Assembly (NCBI GenBank): GCA_030684555.1
Contig: JAUXVN010000065.1
Location: 1 to 44,645, forward strand
Reading direction: 5' to 3'
Length of the DNA: 44,645 nt
Origin: Ignavibacteria bacterium
Lineage (GTDB): Bacteria > Bacteroidota > Ignavibacteria > Ignavibacteriales > Ignavibacteriaceae
Below the pieces are notes generated by a model, which searched no databases, was not told the origin of the DNA, and worked only from the letters and a program-made list of their open reading frames with translations. Position 1 is the first letter of the stretch. Each line of letters opens with the position of its first letter. The position numbers were made by a program, and so were the translations under genes. Below, in pieces: positions 44,447 through 44,645 of the stretch.

Positions 44447-44480
44447 GAAATAAACATCACAACAATTCAAAACAAAAAAC

Positions 44481-44554
44481 AACATATCACCCCTACGGGG
44501 TTTTGTTGTGTTTTTGGGCAATCAATTTCTATAAACATGTCATCCCTCCGGGAT
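44481..44554. repeat. Inverse core copy and related palindrome
   Basis: ACCCCTACGGGGT at 44489-44501 is the reverse complement of the tandem-repeat core, and the match continues on its left side to 44481 with one mismatch. ATCCCTCCGGGAT at 44542-44554 is a second palindrome of the same design. With the tandem copies upstream, the inverse copy could fold into a larger hairpin. Confidence 0.7.
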
Positions 44555-44645
44555 TAATTGCATTGATATGAGACATTTCTATTTTGTAATTAAAATGTCA
44601 ATTAGGAAAACAAACCCAATACGAAATGACGTTGCAATAAAACAA

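Larger units (their letters stand above)
44224..44645. other. Intergenic region with repeats, no gene seen
   Basis: About 420 bases without a supportable gene. It contains the 53-bp tandem repeats (44328-44446), an inverse copy of their palindromic core (44481-44501) and a related palindrome ATCCCTCCGGGAT (44542-44554). Minus-strand reading frames across the repeats give low-complexity, Cys/Trp-rich translations with the same PYGV/PRRG-type strings in different frames, which is typical of spurious frames over repeats. Confidence 0.7.

Noticed and set aside
44221-44521. Two overlapping minus-strand reading frames of 79 and 65 codons
   Set aside because: They run across the 53-bp repeats, have odd Cys/Trp-rich composition and lack ribosome-binding sites or family features.

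Overview
The window looks like a chromosomal segment of a low-GC, Gram-negative member of the Bacteroidota/Ignavibacteria side of the tree. The evidence is the AT-rich codon use, at least six secreted proteins ending in the NYPNPFNP-type Por (type IX, T9SS) sorting domain, a PorV/PorQ-family outer-membrane protein, and a TonB-dependent receptor with a carboxypeptidase-regulatory-like N-terminal domain. The NYPNPFNP spelling is the form I associate with Ignavibacteria. That placement is inference, as no rRNA or tRNA gene was found.

Layout. 1-320: intergenic repeats and hairpins. 314-1853: a small membrane protein divergent from an ECF sigma factor / zinc anti-sigma pair. 1986-5354: a tight operon of M20 peptidase, secreted cyanophycinase and YfcC/DcuC-type carrier. 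5385-7872: two tandem paralogous T9SS cargo genes, the second cut by one in-frame TAA. 7938-19951: a co-directional block of RpiR regulator, TonB receptor, large FlgD-tailed secreted protein, PorV-like protein, a two-domain S51/cyanophycinase-like T9SS cargo, M14 carboxypeptidase and an enolase-superfamily racemase/epimerase. Together with the previous operon this reads as capture and breakdown of peptides, possibly cyanophycin-like isopeptides, outside the cell with import and breakdown inside. An ornithine aminotransferase lies further on (34675-35877, minus strand).

20217-29072: six co-directional genes encode an esterase-fold hydrolase, an ATP-grasp ligase, a YbdK/GCS2 carboxylate-amine ligase, a class I glutamine amidotransferase, a second divergent ATP-grasp-like protein and a 1251-residue GH13-containing protein. 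This is the best candidate for an uncharacterised biosynthetic system, probably making an amide- or peptide-linked small molecule. The GH13 protein has an unusual Asn-Pro-Asp in place of the usual Asn-His-Asp.

29174-39744: a secreted PQQ-type sugar dehydrogenase, a PAP2 phosphatase, a hybrid histidine kinase, ornithine aminotransferase, a zinc PLC/S1-P1-like hydrolase and a secreted GH13 enzyme. 39967-44163: a 1398-residue surface protein with an apparent Cys-Gln internal thioester domain, an Ig-like region, an SdrD-B-like domain, a DUF11 domain interrupted by a complete choice-of-anchor A domain, a seven-repeat propeller and a T9SS tail. 44195-44554: a terminator followed by 53-bp tandem repeats with a palindromic core. 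No transposase, CRISPR array or RNA gene was recognised.
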